The position numbers were made by a program, and so were the translations under genes. A stretch of 6,152 nucleotides of DNA, from NCBI GenBank assembly GCA_019417795.1, contig DXUR01000175.1, forward strand, positions 1-6,152, given 5' to 3'. The stretch is from Clostridiales bacterium. Its GTDB lineage: Bacteria > Bacillota_A > Clostridia > Oscillospirales > Oscillospiraceae. Below the pieces are notes generated by a model. That model saw nothing but the letters and a program-made list of their open reading frames with translations, was not told where the DNA came from and ran no database searches. Numbering within the stretch: position 1 is the first letter of the stretch; every line of letters starts with the position of its first letter. This document shows, piece by piece, positions 6,127-6,152 of this stretch.

Positions 6127-6152
6127 CTGTCTCTTATACACATCTGACGCTG
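6127..6152. other. Untrimmed Nextera/Tn5 mosaic-end adapter (artefact)
   Basis: CTGTCTCTTATACACATCT (6127-6145) is the complete 19-base Tn5 mosaic end used in Nextera libraries, and GACGCTG (6146-6152) is the start of the read-1 adapter that follows it. The match is exact over 26 bases and ends at the window edge. The bases are library construct, not genome, and the reading of the preceding gene should be stopped at 6126 (base 6127 may or may not coincide with the true base). Confidence 0.97.

Noticed and set aside
6128..6152. Possible continuation of the primase-like protein to the window end
   Set aside because: These bases are Nextera adapter, so the translated tail is an artefact.

Overview
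The window looks like part of the DNA-processing module of a mobile element (an integrative-conjugative element, plasmid or large prophage) from a low-to-mid GC Gram-positive bacterium, most likely a gut Clostridia member. That placement is inference. It rests on the strong purine-rich Shine-Dalgarno sites (GAGGTG, AAAGGAG, GGAGGG), the roughly balanced base composition, the tightly packed same-strand genes, and a gene set common in Firmicutes mobile elements. No integrase, relaxase, origin, tRNA, rRNA or CRISPR array is visible, so the element type cannot be fixed from this piece.

Layout, all on the + strand. Bases 1-286 carry no convincing gene. They hold two intrinsic-terminator-like structures (111-134 and 159-229), a 12-bp inverted repeat (101-112 / 241-252) enclosing both, and a GNRA-loop hairpin (239-254). 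A very basic small ORF (287-457) follows, its start codon buried in a 12-bp palindrome. Next come a YqaJ/lambda-exonuclease-type nuclease (459-1526), a RecD2-like superfamily 1 helicase (1541-3814), a 16-codon ORF (3837-3887) overlapping the next start as ATGA, a three-part protein (3884-5041) whose N-terminal domain may be a single-strand annealing domain, a short intercistronic hairpin (5048-5063), and the N-terminal 347 residues of a primase-like zinc-finger/Toprim protein (5084 onward).

How they may work together (inference): YqaJ would resect DNA ends, the RecD2-like helicase would unwind or remodel duplex, and the third protein could bind or anneal the exposed single strand. That would make an exonuclease/annealing-protein pair like Exo/Beta of phage lambda, with a helicase encoded between the two. 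The primase-like protein would serve element replication or conversion of transferred single strands to duplex.

Technical warning: bases 6127-6152 are not biological. They match the Nextera (Tn5 mosaic-end) sequencing adapter, so the last gene is cut by untrimmed adapter and its final 8 or so codons are artefactual.
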